Source of the DNA: Stutzerimonas stutzeri RCH2
Lineage (GTDB): Bacteria > Pseudomonadota > Gammaproteobacteria > Pseudomonadales > Pseudomonadaceae
Assembly (NCBI RefSeq): GCF_000327065.1
Contig: NC_019936.1
Span: forward strand, 124,001 to 188,000
Direction: 5' to 3'
Length of the DNA: 64,000 nucleotides
How positions within the stretch are numbered: position 1 is the stretch's first letter; each line of letters opens with the position of its first letter. Shown here in pieces: positions 26,323 through 35,241 of this stretch. The position numbers and the translations under genes were made by a program. The notes under the pieces are model-generated. The model was not told the origin of the DNA and made no database searches. It worked only from the letters and a program-made list of their open reading frames with translations.

Positions 26323-26379
26323 AAAAAAAACGGCGCCACACCGCCCGGCTGGAGCCGGAGAGCGTGGACACCGTTGTCC
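26323..26379 (-). promoter_or_regulatory. nrtA leader: ANTAR-type hairpin overlapping an intrinsic terminator
   Basis: Minus strand. A hairpin GGAC-AACGGT-GTCC (26366-26379) has a six-base loop with A at position 1 and G at position 4, the loop pattern I recall for ANTAR-protein targets. A longer terminator uses CGGTGTC (26367-26373) paired with GGCGCCG (26331-26337, two G-U pairs), with inner helices including CCGGCTCCAGCCGG (26345-26358), and ends in eight T residues (26323-26330). The two folds share the same bases, so they exclude each other. NasR bound to nitrate should hold the first fold and allow transcription of nrtA. An upstream partner hairpin is less clear: a GCCG/CGGC stem has a seven-base loop. 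Confidence 0.7.
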
Positions 26380-26425
26380 TGATGAGGAGTTGTGAAAGCC
26401 GAAGGATCCGGCCTTGCCTGAGCTT

Positions 26426-26441
26426 TGCGAAAGCTGTGCCA
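26426..26441 (-). promoter_or_regulatory. Sigma-54 (RpoN)-type promoter of nrtABD
   Basis: Minus strand TGGCACAGCTTTCGCA: a perfect -24 element TGGCAC, exact GG-N10-GC spacing, and TCGC in place of TTGC at -12. Transcription should begin near 26414, giving the leader described above. Nitrogen control by NtrC is expected from this type of promoter. Confidence 0.7.
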
Positions 26442-26658
26442 GAACTGCTCCGGCGGCGCGGAGCGGGTGCTGCCGCGGCATGGAATCACCGGGTGGTCTC
26501 CATCGAATCAAGCACTTGCGGCGCAGCGCAGACCGAGCGCGCCCAGCTCGGTGATTGGCTTGATCAAGATGAATTGCGCTTGGCGATCCTGCGGGGCTGG
26601 CGGCGCATGCACATCCGCGGGGCAGGCATGCTGGTCCGATGGTGCGGCGTGCCTGTTT

Positions 26659-27969
26659 TCAGTGCCTGGAGCGCTGGCCCAGGGTGCGGGCTGGGGCGTG
26701 ATCGGCGGGCTGTGCCAGTGCCAGTAGGCGCTGGGCGACCTCCTCCAGCCGCAGGCCCTGATTCATTGCCGCCTGACGCAGCCAGCTGTAAGCCTCGCCT
26801 TCGGAGAAGCCCTGCTGGCGCATCAGCTGCTGCTTGGCCCGCTCGACCTGTTTGCGCTCGTCCAGCGCCTGACGCGCCTCGCGCAATTCTTCATTGAGGC
26901 CCTGCAGGCGTACGCTCTGGGTGAGCAGCAGCTCAAGGGTCGAGCGCGCCACCATCGCGGTCATGCCGTCCGGCGGTGGCGCGTCAAGGTCGCTAGCCTG
27001 CACACTGAACAGCTTGGCCTGCTCGGCGGCGGCATGCATGTCGGCGATGCCGTCTAGCAGCTTGCGATGGCTCTGCAGGTCCTTGCGGATACGCTCGATG
27101 CTGTACCGGCACTGTTGCAACAGGTCCTGCTCCAGGCGCGTCTCGACCTGCTTCATTGCGTCGATGCGGTGCGTGTGCAGCTCGAACCAGAGCTCGCACA
27201 GCTGCGGTTCGACCGCCGCGCCGGGGCTGGTGCGGCGGGCGATGTCACGCAGGCGGCAGGCGTTGATGTTTGTCTCGCTGGCGCACAGTGCTTGCCATAG
27301 CGCCTGCGCTGCCGGGCTGGCGAAGCGGCTGAAGGTGGCGAAGCAGCGCTCCTGGCCTTCGAGCAGGTGCTCCAGACGCTCCAGCATGTCCGCGCGGAAA
27401 TAGCCGCTGGCGAAGCCGACCACACCGAGCGCGCGCTCCTGGCCGGCCAGTTCCTTGCCCTGCATGAAATTGAACAGCGCCACCAGGCAGCGGGTGATGT
27501 CCGGATCGGCGGCGGTGTCGGCCGCCTCGAACACCACTGCCAGCAGCCCGCCGATCAGCCGCACCAGTGTCGCCGTGGCGTCCTGCATGCTGATGGCGTG
27601 CTCGCGGATGCGCCGGCGCAGCGCCGGCAGCTCGTCGAGGCTGTGCAGGGCATAGGCGATGCGGGTGAACAGGCGGGTCTTCTCGGCGCTGCTGACGGCG
27701 TCCAGATCGATGCGATCCAGATCCAGGCGGACGTCGCGCTCCAGCGCCTCGGCTTCCAGGCTGAGCACGTCCAACTGCTGGCGCTGATGGGCGGCGTTGC
27801 CGCTGAGGTAGATGTTCGAGTAGCCGCGCTCCTTCTGCAGCGCGTGCACCAGCTGGCTGATACGGGTGACCAGTTCGCAGGTGCGCGCCAGGTCCTCCAG
27901 GCCGAGCAGTTCGCTGCGCCGGGACGCCAGCATGAAGCGCAGGGTCGCAGGCATTTTCCGTCCGTGCAT
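26659..27969 (-). CDS. nasR: NasR-type nitrate-responsive antitermination regulator (NIT + ANTAR)
   Basis: 436 residues. An N-terminal NIT nitrate-sensing domain (about 25-290) contains [18 protein letters not shown], and [18 protein letters not shown] is a conserved NIT helix. A C-terminal ANTAR RNA-binding domain (about 355-420) contains [20 protein letters not shown] and the [16 protein letters not shown] helix. Known NasR binds a nitrate operon leader RNA and prevents termination. It lies directly upstream of nrtA in the same orientation, and the nrtA leader has the expected structure. GGAGG precedes the ATG at 27969. Confidence 0.93.
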   Translation of the reverse strand: MHGRKMPATLRFMLASRRSELLGLEDLARTCELVTRISQLVHALQKERGYSNIYLSGNAAHQRQQLDVLSLEAEALERDVRLDLDRIDLDAVSSAEKTRLFTRIAYALHSLDELPALRRRIREHAISMQDATATLVRLIGGLLAVVFEAADTAADPDITRCLVALFNFMQGKELAGQERALGVVGFASGYFRADMLERLEHLLEGQERCFATFSRFASPAAQALWQALCASETNINACRLRDIARRTSPGAAVEPQLCELWFELHTHRIDAMKQVETRLEQDLLQQCRYSIERIRKDLQSHRKLLDGIADMHAAAEQAKLFSVQASDLDAPPPDGMTAMVARSTLELLLTQSVRLQGLNEELREARQALDERKQVERAKQQLMRQQGFSEGEAYSWLRQAAMNQGLRLEEVAQRLLALAQPADHAPARTLGQRSRH

Positions 27970-28057
27970 GGGCGGCACCTCCGCGGGTTGACGCGCAGGT
28001 TCCTGCAAGATGCAGTCCAGCGTGCCCTGCGCATATCCGCACTGCGGCGTTTGCGCC

Positions 28058-28063
28058 TATAAT
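28058..28063 (+). promoter_or_regulatory. -10 box of the his operon promoter
   Basis: A consensus TATAAT lies 36 bases upstream of the hisB start. The -35 region is weak. The short leader leaves no room for a histidine attenuator peptide. Confidence 0.55.
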
Positions 28064-28098
28064 GTGCCCCTTTTCGCCCACGATCAGCGGAGCTGTTG

Positions 28099-28692
28099 AT
28101 GTCCGAACGTACGGCTTACGTAGAGCGCAACACCCTGGAAACCCAGGTCAAGGTCACCATCAATCTGGATGGCACCGGCAAGGCGCGCTTCGCCATCGGC
28201 GTGCCCTTCCTGGAGCACATGCTCGACCAGATCGCCCGTCACGGGCTGATCGACCTGGATATCGAGTGCAACGGCGACCTGCACATCGACGACCACCACA
28301 CCGTCGAGGACGTCGGCATCACCCTCGGCCAGGCCTTTATCAAGGCCATCGGCGACAAGAAGGGCATGACCCGCTACGGGCATTCCTACGTGCCGCTCGA
28401 CGAGGCGCTGTCGCGCGTGGTGATCGACTTCTCCGGGCGCCCGGGGCTGACCATGAACGTGCCCTACACCCGCGCGGTGGTCGGCAAGTTCGACGTCGAC
28501 CTGTTCCAGGAATTCTTCCAGGGCTTCGTCAATCACGCCCTGGTGACCCTGCATATCGACAACCTGCGCGGCATCAACACCCACCACCAGATCGAAACCG
28601 TGTTCAAGGCCTTCGGCCGCGCGCTGCGCATGGCTGTCGAACTCGATCCGCGCATGGCGGGGCAGATGCCTTCCACCAAAGGGTGCCTGTAA
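28099..28692 (+). CDS. hisB: Imidazoleglycerol-phosphate dehydratase HisB
   Basis: 197 residues. The monofunctional dehydratase of histidine synthesis, without the phosphatase half found in enteric HisB. The metal-binding motifs are [13 protein letters not shown] and the second half's NHALVTLH...NTHHQIE. GGAG six bases before the ATG at 28099 supports this start over a TTG one codon earlier. Its stop overlaps the hisH start by one base (TAATG). Confidence 0.98.
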   Translation: MSERTAYVERNTLETQVKVTINLDGTGKARFAIGVPFLEHMLDQIARHGLIDLDIECNGDLHIDDHHTVEDVGITLGQAFIKAIGDKKGMTRYGHSYVPLDEALSRVVIDFSGRPGLTMNVPYTRAVVGKFDVDLFQEFFQGFVNHALVTLHIDNLRGINTHHQIETVFKAFGRALRMAVELDPRMAGQMPSTKGCL

Positions 28693-29330
28693 TGCAGACC
28701 GTTGCCGTCATCGACTACGGCATGGGCAACCTGCATTCGGTGGCCAAGGCGCTGGAGCACGTCGGCGCTGGCCGCGTGCTGATCACCAGCGATGCGCAGG
28801 TCATCCGTGAGGCCGACCGCGTGGTGTTTCCCGGCGTCGGCGCGATTCGCGACTGCATGGCCGAGATCCGCCGGCTGGGCTTCGACGAACTGGTTCGTGA
28901 AGTCAGCCAGGATCGCCCCTTTCTCGGCATCTGCGTCGGCATGCAGGCGCTGATGGAGCGCAGCGAGGAGAACGAAGGTGTCGATTGCATCGGTCTGTTC
29001 CCCGGCCAGGTGCGCTTCTTCGGCAAGGACCTGCACGAGGACGGCGAGCACCTGAAGGTGCCGCACATGGGCTGGAACGAGGTCAAGCAGGTGGTCGACC
29101 ACCCGCTCTGGCACGCGATTCCGGACAACGGGCGCTTCTATTTCGTGCACAGCTACTACATCGAGGCCGGCAATCCGCGTCAGGTGGTCGGTCGCGGCCA
29201 CTACGGCAACGACTTCGCCGCCGCGCTGGCCGACGGTTCGCGCTTCGCCGTGCAGTTCCACCCGGAGAAGAGCCACACCCACGGCCTGCAGCTGCTGCAG
29301 AACTTCGCCGCCTGGGATGGTCGCTGGTAA
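28692..29330 (+). CDS. hisH: Imidazole glycerol phosphate synthase, glutaminase subunit HisH
   Basis: 212 residues. HisH releases ammonia from glutamine and passes it to HisF. The class I amidotransferase nucleophile Cys is in GICVGMQ, the oxyanion region is PGVGA, and the His-Glu pair is in VQFHPEKS. It is coupled to hisB by a TAATG overlap. The DUF2164 gene follows with no spacer base. Confidence 0.98.
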   Translation: MQTVAVIDYGMGNLHSVAKALEHVGAGRVLITSDAQVIREADRVVFPGVGAIRDCMAEIRRLGFDELVREVSQDRPFLGICVGMQALMERSEENEGVDCIGLFPGQVRFFGKDLHEDGEHLKVPHMGWNEVKQVVDHPLWHAIPDNGRFYFVHSYYIEAGNPRQVVGRGHYGNDFAAALADGSRFAVQFHPEKSHTHGLQLLQNFAAWDGRW

Positions 29331-29591
29331 ATGAGCCGGGCCAAGCTCAAGCCGCCGGTCCTGACGCTGGATGCCGCTCAGGAGCAGGCGGCGCAACAGG
29401 TCATCAAGCGCTTTCTGCGAGACCGCTTCGAACTCGAGCTGGGCTCGTTCGAGGCGCAGGAAGTGCTCGATCTGTTCGCCCGGGAAATCGCGCCGCTGTA
29501 TTACAACAAGGCGATCTTCGACGTGCAGAGCCACCTGAAGGAACGGTTCGAGAGCATCGAAAGCGACTTGTGGGCGCTCGAGAAGAGCTGA
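29331..29591 (+). CDS. DUF2164 family protein embedded in the his operon
   Basis: 86 residues. The sequence fits DUF2164: DAAQEQAAQQVIKRFLRDRF followed by LGSFEAQEVLDLFAREIAPLYYNKAI. It is small, soluble and helical, and its function is unknown. Its ATG directly abuts the hisH stop codon and hisA begins 36 bases later, so it is co-transcribed with the his genes. No catalytic motif is visible. Confidence 0.88.
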   Translation: MSRAKLKPPVLTLDAAQEQAAQQVIKRFLRDRFELELGSFEAQEVLDLFAREIAPLYYNKAIFDVQSHLKERFESIESDLWALEKS

Positions 29592-29627
29592 CCCTTAACC
29601 GACACTTGATTTGAACAGGTTCAAGCC

Positions 29628-30371
29628 ATGCTGATTATCCCCGCTATCGATCTCAAGGACGGCGCCTGCGTGCGTCTGCGTCAGGGTCTGATGGACGATG
29701 CCACGGTGTTTTCCGATGACCCGGTGGCCATGGCCGCCAAGTGGGTCGAGGCCGGCTGCCGCCGCCTGCATCTGGTCGACCTCAACGGCGCCTTCGAAGG
29801 CCAGCCGGTCAACGGCGAGGTGGTCACCGCCATCGCCAAGCGCTACCCGGACCTGCCGATCCAGATCGGTGGCGGCATCCGCACCCTGGAAACCATCGAG
29901 CACTACGTGCGCGCCGGCGTCAGCTACGTGATCATCGGCACCAAGGCGGTCAAAGAGCCGGGGTTCGTCACCGAGGCCTGCCGCGCTTTCCCGGGCAAGG
30001 TCATCGTTGGCCTTGATGCGAAGGACGGCTTTGTCGCCACCGATGGCTGGGCGGAAGTCTCCAGCGTGCAGGCGGTCGATCTGGCGCGCCGCTTCGAGGC
30101 CGATGGTGTCTCGGCGATCGTCTACACCGACATCGCCAAGGACGGCATGATGCAAGGCTGCAACGTCGAGGCCACCGTGGCGCTGGCTAACGCCAGCCGC
30201 ATCCCGGTGATCGCTTCCGGGGGCATCCACAACATCGGCGACATCCAGAAGCTGCTCGATACCAACACGCCCGGGATCGTCGGCGCCATCACCGGGCGGG
30301 CGATCTACGAAGGCACGCTCGACGTGGCCGAGGCGCAGGCGCTCTGCGACCTGAAGTACAAGGACGAGTGA
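29628..30371 (+). CDS. hisA: Phosphoribosylformimino-5-aminoimidazole carboxamide ribotide isomerase HisA
   Basis: 247 residues, a TIM barrel. The first catalytic Asp is in IPAIDLKDG, and the second region is [11 protein letters not shown] (Asp-Lys-Asp-Gly). The phosphate-binding Gly-rich loops GGGIRTLE and [10 protein letters not shown] are intact. The enzyme acts just before HisHF in histidine synthesis. A 98-base spacer with a repeat hairpin separates it from hisF. Confidence 0.98.
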   Translation: MLIIPAIDLKDGACVRLRQGLMDDATVFSDDPVAMAAKWVEAGCRRLHLVDLNGAFEGQPVNGEVVTAIAKRYPDLPIQIGGGIRTLETIEHYVRAGVSYVIIGTKAVKEPGFVTEACRAFPGKVIVGLDAKDGFVATDGWAEVSSVQAVDLARRFEADGVSAIVYTDIAKDGMMQGCNVEATVALANASRIPVIASGGIHNIGDIQKLLDTNTPGIVGAITGRAIYEGTLDVAEAQALCDLKYKDE

Positions 30372-30385
30372 TTCGCTGATCTGCG

Positions 30386-30411
30386 GTGGATCGGTGAAGC
30401 GTGATCCACCC
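30386..30411. repeat. REP-like hairpin between hisA and hisF
   Basis: GGTGGATC and GATCCACC form a perfect inverted repeat around a 10-base loop, followed by CTAC. It shares the GGTGGAT core with two hairpins at 55835-55968, so a dispersed palindromic element family is likely. Confidence 0.6.
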
Positions 30412-30469
30412 TACACGCTACTTGCAGCTTGAAGCCTGCGGCTTGAAGAAGCTGCTTTCGGAGAAAGCC

Positions 30470-31240
30470 ATGGCCCTGGCCAAACGCATCATTCCCTGCC
30501 TCGACGTGGACAACGGCCGCGTGGTCAAGGGCGTCCAGTTCGAGAACATTCGCGACGCCGGCGACCCGGTGGAGATCGCCCGCCGCTACGACGAGCAGGG
30601 CGCCGACGAGATCACCTTCCTCGACATCACCGCCAGCGTCGACAACCGTGACACCACCCTGCACACCGTAGAGCGCATGGCCAGCCAGGTGTTCATCCCG
30701 CTGACCGTCGGCGGTGGCGTGCGCAGCGTGCAGGACATCCGCAACCTGCTCAACGCCGGCGCGGACAAGGTCTCGATCAACACTGCCGCGGTGTTCAACC
30801 CGGATTTCGTCGGCGAGGCCGCGGACCGCTTCGGCTCACAGTGCATCGTCGTCGCCATCGACGCGAAGAAGGTGTCCGCGCCGGGCGAGCCGGGTCGCTG
30901 GGAGATCTTCACCCATGGCGGGCGCAAGCCCACCGGCCTGGATGCGGTGGCCTGGGCGAAGAAGATGGAAGACCTCGGCGCCGGCGAAATCCTGCTGACC
31001 AGCATGGATCAGGACGGCGTGAAGAGCGGCTACGACCTCGGCGTGACCCGTGCCATCAGCGAGGCGCTGTGCATTCCGGTGATCGCCTCCGGTGGCGTCG
31101 GCAACCTGCAGCACCTCGCCGATGGCATTCTCGAAGGCAAGGCCGACGCGGTGCTGGCCGCCAGCATCTTCCACTTCGGCGAATACACCATCCCGGAAGC
31201 CAAGGCCTACCTGGCCGCCCGCGGCATCGTGATGCGTTGA
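30470..31240 (+). CDS. hisF: Imidazole glycerol phosphate synthase, cyclase subunit HisF
   Basis: 256 residues. HisF uses ammonia from HisH to close the imidazole ring. The catalytic Asp residues are in [13 protein letters not shown] (Asp11 by family numbering) and TSMDQDG. GGGVRS and ASGGVGN are the phosphate loops. A GGAG ribosome site sits at about 30460. The spacer from hisA carries a REP-like hairpin but no promoter that I can see, so hisF is probably in the same operon. Confidence 0.98.
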   Translation: MALAKRIIPCLDVDNGRVVKGVQFENIRDAGDPVEIARRYDEQGADEITFLDITASVDNRDTTLHTVERMASQVFIPLTVGGGVRSVQDIRNLLNAGADKVSINTAAVFNPDFVGEAADRFGSQCIVVAIDAKKVSAPGEPGRWEIFTHGGRKPTGLDAVAWAKKMEDLGAGEILLTSMDQDGVKSGYDLGVTRAISEALCIPVIASGGVGNLQHLADGILEGKADAVLAASIFHFGEYTIPEAKAYLAARGIVMR

Positions 31241-31326
31241 TCTCAACGTGCAGCTGAACCAGGCTTAATGCCGAAATAAGGACATGTCCGCGGCTGTTGC
31301 GGACAGGCAATCAGGAGATTTCACGC

Positions 31327-32076
31327 ATGCTCAAGACCATCGCTTCCCTCGCCGCTGCGGCGCTGCTATTCGGCGCCACGCTGGGCCATGCGCAGGCACC
31401 GGTGAAAATCGACCTGCTGACGGAGAACTTCCCGCCCTACAACATGGCGGCTGACGGCAAGAACTTCGCCCGCGACGAGCACATCAGCGGCATTGCCGTG
31501 GATATCGTGCGCGAGATGTTCAAGCGCGCCGGCATCGATTACAGCCTGACGCTGCGTTTTCCCTGGGAGCGCATCTACGGCATGGCGCTGGAGCAGGCCA
31601 ACTATGGGGTGTTCGTCACCGCACGGCTGCCCGAGCGTGAAGAGCTGTTCAAGTGGGTCGGCCCCATCGGTCCGGACGACTGGGTGTTGCTGGCCCGCGG
31701 CGACAGCCCGATCAACCTGACCAGCCTGGAGCAGGCTAGCCAATACAACGTTGGTGCCTACAAGGGCGATGCGATCGCCGAGCATCTGGAAGGCCAGGGC
31801 CTGAAGCCGGTGCTTGCCCTGCGCGATCAGGAGAATGTGAAGAAGCTGATCGACGGCAAGATCGACCTCTGGGCCACCGGTGACCCCGCCGGCCGTTACC
31901 TGGCGCGTCTGGAAGGCGTAACGGGGCTCAAGCGCGTGCTGCGCTTCGATAATGCGGAGCTGTATCTGGCGCTGAACAAGCAGGTCGACGACGAGACGGT
32001 ACAGAAGCTGCAACAGGCGCTCGATCAGATGCGCAGCGAAGGCCTGATCGACCAGATCAACGCACGCTACCTCTGA
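31327..32076 (+). CDS. Orphan periplasmic solute-binding protein, family 3 (copy 1)
   Basis: 249 residues. The signal peptide ends near GHAQA. The mature part begins KIDLLTENFPPYNMA and has SGIAVDIVREMFKRAGIDY and LRFPWERIYGMALEQANYG. It is clearly a paralogue of the next gene (shared TENFPP-NMA, VDIVREMF, LRFPW-RIY, DQENV-KL, DLWAT-DP). AGGAG precedes the start, and a GCGGACA hairpin lies at 31285-31305. No permease or ATPase is nearby. Ligand and role (uptake or sensing) are unknown. Confidence 0.9.
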   Translation: MLKTIASLAAAALLFGATLGHAQAPVKIDLLTENFPPYNMAADGKNFARDEHISGIAVDIVREMFKRAGIDYSLTLRFPWERIYGMALEQANYGVFVTARLPEREELFKWVGPIGPDDWVLLARGDSPINLTSLEQASQYNVGAYKGDAIAEHLEGQGLKPVLALRDQENVKKLIDGKIDLWATGDPAGRYLARLEGVTGLKRVLRFDNAELYLALNKQVDDETVQKLQQALDQMRSEGLIDQINARYL

Positions 32077-32306
32077 GCTGAGCCACCGGTCGGCGAGCAT
32101 CCGCGCCCGACCTCTGTCGTGATGGCGGCGCGCCAGCTGGGTGCGTCGCGCATCCTTCTCGCGCCTTTCTGGCGCGCCCACCGCTTCGTGTTTTGGCCAT
32201 CCCTGAGCTGCGCTGCCGCGCCGCTGCGCTGGTTCGCATCTTGCTTTCGACCGCTTCGGCCACGATCCGCGGAGGGGCGGGTCGTGAATCAGACAGGGAG
32301 CGAGCC

Positions 32307-33053
32307 ATGCTGAAACGAATCCTAGCCGTCATCGTGCTGCTGCTATGCAGTCACGCCCGTGCCGAGCTACCCGACGACTATCGCGTCGTGTTGCTCACCG
32401 AGAACTTTCCGCCATTCAACATGGCCGAGGACAACAAGAACTACGCGGCCGATGCAAAGATCCACGGCATCAATGCCGATATCGTCCGCGAGATGTTCCG
32501 CCGGGCGAACATCCGCTATGAGCTGAGCCTGCGCTTTCCCTGGGATCGCATCTACAAGCAGGTGCTTGAACAGCCCGATCAGGGTCTGTTTTCCACAACC
32601 TTTACCGCCGAGCGTGAGCCGCAGTTCAAGTGGGTCGGCCCGCTGGCGAGTATCAGCTGGGTGCTGCTGGCGCCGTCGGATAGCCCGTTGCGTCTGACCG
32701 GTTTGGAGGAAGCACGCAATCTGCGCATCGGGGCCTACAAGAACGATGCCGTGAGTCAGCATCTGGAGAGCAAGGGGTTGGCGCCGATCAACTCGCTGCG
32801 CGACCAGGAGAACGTTGGCAAGCTGCTCAAGGGGCAGATCGACGTCTGGGCCACCGCCGATCCAGTCGGGCCCTATCTGGCCAAGCAGGAAGGCGTCACC
32901 GGTCTGAAGCCCGTGCTGCGTTTCAATGAGGCGCGATTGTTCCTGGCGCTAAACCGGGCGACGCCGGACGAAGTGGTCGAGCGCTTACAGCGGGCGCTGG
33001 ACGCGATGCGCGCCGATGGCACGGTGGAGACGCTGCTGCAGCGCTATCTCTGA
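32307..33053 (+). CDS. Orphan periplasmic solute-binding protein, family 3 (copy 2, tandem paralogue)
   Basis: 248 residues. The signal peptide MLKRILAVIVLLLCSHARA precedes the mature start ELPDDYRVVLLTENFPPFNM. The paralogy to copy 1 runs the whole length, and divergence is substantial, so the duplication is old. The 230-base gap between the copies shows no gene or clear structure. The frame opens earlier (32193), but the signal peptide decides for 32307. It converges with the yibQ-like gene, with only 3 bases between the stop codons. Confidence 0.9.
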   Translation: MLKRILAVIVLLLCSHARAELPDDYRVVLLTENFPPFNMAEDNKNYAADAKIHGINADIVREMFRRANIRYELSLRFPWDRIYKQVLEQPDQGLFSTTFTAEREPQFKWVGPLASISWVLLAPSDSPLRLTGLEEARNLRIGAYKNDAVSQHLESKGLAPINSLRDQENVGKLLKGQIDVWATADPVGPYLAKQEGVTGLKPVLRFNEARLFLALNRATPDEVVERLQRALDAMRADGTVETLLQRYL

Positions 33054-33056
33054 TGC

Positions 33057-33854
33057 TTAGCGGTAGATGCCGCCGCGTCCGTGCGCGGCCATTGCCCGGT
33101 TGCTGCGGGTGGCGATCATCTGCCCGACATCGACCCATTCGATGCCCTGCGCCGAGAGGCGCGGCAGTTCGCGTTCGAGCACGGTCAGAGTGCTCTCATG
33201 AGGATGGCCGATGATGACTACCGAGCCCTGTTTGCGCGCCAGTGCGATCGCGGCTTGAAAGCGCTCGGCTACGGCAGTCGGGGATGGGTCATCGTCGAGG
33301 AAGATATCCCGCGACAGGCTGGCCAAAGCCGCGCGCTGCGCACTGGCCGCCGCCACGGTGCGCGGGCTGGTGCGGCTGTCGAGGAAGAACAGGTGGCGGC
33401 GCTGCAACTCGCCCATCAGCCAGCTCATCGGCTGTACCTGATCGGTCATGGCGCTGCCCATGTGGTTGTTCAGCCCGCTGGCATGTGGCACTGCCGCGAG
33501 CGCGGCGTCGAGCCGTCGTGCCAGTTCGTCATGGGGTAGCTGAGGATGCCAGGCGAAGCGACCCTGGGCGGGCGCCATCGGCATGTGCAGCATGACCGTC
33601 TTGCCGGCGCGATGGGCCTGCTCGGCAAGTTCACCGGCGTGGCGGGTATCGGGAAGAATCGCCAGGGCAACCGGCCCTGGCAGCTGCAGCACGCGCCGAT
33701 CGCGTGCCGGGTTCTGCCCGAGGTCGTCGATTATCAGGGTCAACCGCGGTCGCGGGACATGGTCCGGCGTGGCCGCGGGCTCGTCGCCATATAGCGCCTG
33801 GCTGGCGAGCATCACCAGCGCTGCCAGGCCTGCCGCCCAGCCGGCCATCTTCAC
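33057..33854 (-). CDS. Divergent polysaccharide deacetylase family protein (YibQ-like)
   Basis: 265 residues. An N-terminal membrane or signal segment is followed by the divergent deacetylase fold: LTLIIDDLGQNPARDRRVL, VALAILPDTRHAGELAEQA, VMLHMPMAP and NNHMGSAMTDQ. The usual polysaccharide-deacetylase metal triad is altered in this family, so activity is uncertain. The start is GTG overlapping the ctpA stop as GTGA (33851-33854); an ATG two codons later is the alternative. Coupling to ctpA and envC points to a cell-envelope role. Confidence 0.9.
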   Translation of the reverse strand: MKMAGWAAGLAALVMLASQALYGDEPAATPDHVPRPRLTLIIDDLGQNPARDRRVLQLPGPVALAILPDTRHAGELAEQAHRAGKTVMLHMPMAPAQGRFAWHPQLPHDELARRLDAALAAVPHASGLNNHMGSAMTDQVQPMSWLMGELQRRHLFFLDSRTSPRTVAAASAQRAALASLSRDIFLDDDPSPTAVAERFQAAIALARKQGSVVIIGHPHESTLTVLERELPRLSAQGIEWVDVGQMIATRSNRAMAAHGRGGIYR

Positions 33855-35170
33855 TGGCCGCGGGTGAGGTTCAATCCCTTGAGCAGATTCAAGGCCTGGC
33901 CGAGCTGGTAGTCGTCGTCCTGCGGTCGTGGCGAGTCGCTGGCGATCTGGGTGGCGGTCGGGCGGTCCGGGCCGCCGTTGCCGTTGCCCAGGTGGCCGGC
34001 CAGATCGGCTTCGCGGAAGCCGTCAGCAGCCTGTTCACGGGTCAGCTTGGCGCGTTCGACCTTGATGTCCGGCTCGATGCCCTGGGCCTGGATTGAGCGG
34101 CCGTTGGGGGTGTAGTAGAGCGCGGTGGTGAGCTTGAGCGCGCGATCATTGTTCAGCGGCAGCACGGTCTGTACCGAACCCTTGCCGAAACTGTCGGTGC
34201 CCATCACCACGCCGCGCTTGTGATCCTGCAGCGCGCCGGCAACGATCTCGGATGCCGAGGCGCTACCGCCGTTGATCAGCACGACCAGTGGCACACCTTC
34301 GCTGGCGTCGGCCGGGTCGGCATTGAAGCGCAGCTCGGAGTTGGCGATACGACCCTTGGTGTAGACGATCAGGCCCTTGGTGAGGAAGTGGTCGGAAATC
34401 TCCACTGCGGCCTGCAGCACGCCGCCCGGGTTGTTGCGCAGATCGAGGACCAGCCCGTTCAGTTTCTTGCCGTCGTTGTCCTTCTTCAGCTTGGCCAGCG
34501 CCTTGCCGACTTCCTCGCCGGAATTGACCTGGAACTGGGTGACGCGCAGGTAACCGTAGCCCGGCTCGAGGATCTGGCTGCGGACACTGCGTACCTTGAT
34601 GACCGCGCGCTTCAGCTTCACATCGAACGGCTGGCCGCCCTCGCGCACCAGCGTCAGGCTGATGCTGCTGCCCGGCTTGCCGCGCATCTTGCCGATGGCG
34701 TCCATCATCGACAGGCCCTTGGTTGGCTGGCCGTCGATCTTGACGATCAGGTCGCCAGCTTCGATGCCGGCCTTCGATGCCGGGGTGTCGTCGATCGGCG
34801 AGACGACCTTGATGAAGCCATCTTCCATGCCGACCTCGATGCCGAGGCCGCCGAATTCACCGCTGGTGCTTTCCTGCAGTTCGGCGAATGCCTCGGGCTC
34901 CAGATAGGCCGAATGCGGATCGAGATTGCTGAGCATGCCTTTGATCGCATTCTCCAGCAGGGTCTTGTCATCCACCGGCTCGACATAGGCAGCCTTGATG
35001 CGGTCCAGCACCTCGGCGAAGGTGCGCAGCTCATCCAGTGGCAGGGGAGCTTTGGAGCTCGGCACCGCCGCTTCCGCCGGTGGCTGCTGGGCCCAGGCGC
35101 CGCCCTGCATCCCCAGCAATATGGCCAGAGCGAGCGTGGATGGGCGGGCGAAACGGCGCAGGTGCAACAT
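33851..35170 (-). CDS. ctpA: S41-family carboxyl-terminal processing peptidase CtpA
   Basis: 439 residues. The signal peptide ends near GAWAQQP. A PDZ domain covers about 95-180 (GLGIEVGMEDGFIKVVSPID and DLIVKIDGQ). The catalytic Ser lies in NGGSASASEIVAGAL and the Lys in GTDSFGKGSVQ, making a Ser-Lys dyad. In P. aeruginosa CtpA degrades peptidoglycan endopeptidases in the periplasm; the same role is inferred here. The order envC-ctpA-yibQ on one strand suggests a transcript for cell-wall hydrolase control. Confidence 0.96.
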   Translation of the reverse strand: MLHLRRFARPSTLALAILLGMQGGAWAQQPPAEAAVPSSKAPLPLDELRTFAEVLDRIKAAYVEPVDDKTLLENAIKGMLSNLDPHSAYLEPEAFAELQESTSGEFGGLGIEVGMEDGFIKVVSPIDDTPASKAGIEAGDLIVKIDGQPTKGLSMMDAIGKMRGKPGSSISLTLVREGGQPFDVKLKRAVIKVRSVRSQILEPGYGYLRVTQFQVNSGEEVGKALAKLKKDNDGKKLNGLVLDLRNNPGGVLQAAVEISDHFLTKGLIVYTKGRIANSELRFNADPADASEGVPLVVLINGGSASASEIVAGALQDHKRGVVMGTDSFGKGSVQTVLPLNNDRALKLTTALYYTPNGRSIQAQGIEPDIKVERAKLTREQAADGFREADLAGHLGNGNGGPDRPTATQIASDSPRPQDDDYQLGQALNLLKGLNLTRGQ

Positions 35171-35241
35171 GTCGAACTCCAGTTATGAGAGGGCGCGCTT
35201 GGCGATGCGGGCGGTTCGGCAAGCACCGAAGCCGCGGCTCG

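Larger units (their letters stand above)
26302..26658 (-). other. Regulatory region between nasR and nrtA (357 bases)
   Basis: No gene is seen. Its first half after nasR (26442-26658) shows no site I can name; no clear NtrC dyad was found. The half nearer nrtA holds a sigma-54-type promoter and an approximately 113-base leader with an antitermination structure, listed separately. Confidence 0.75.

Noticed and set aside
26442..26658. NtrC binding dyads upstream of the sigma-54-type nrtA promoter
   Set aside because: GCAC and GGTGC words occur, but none form a dyad at the right spacing.
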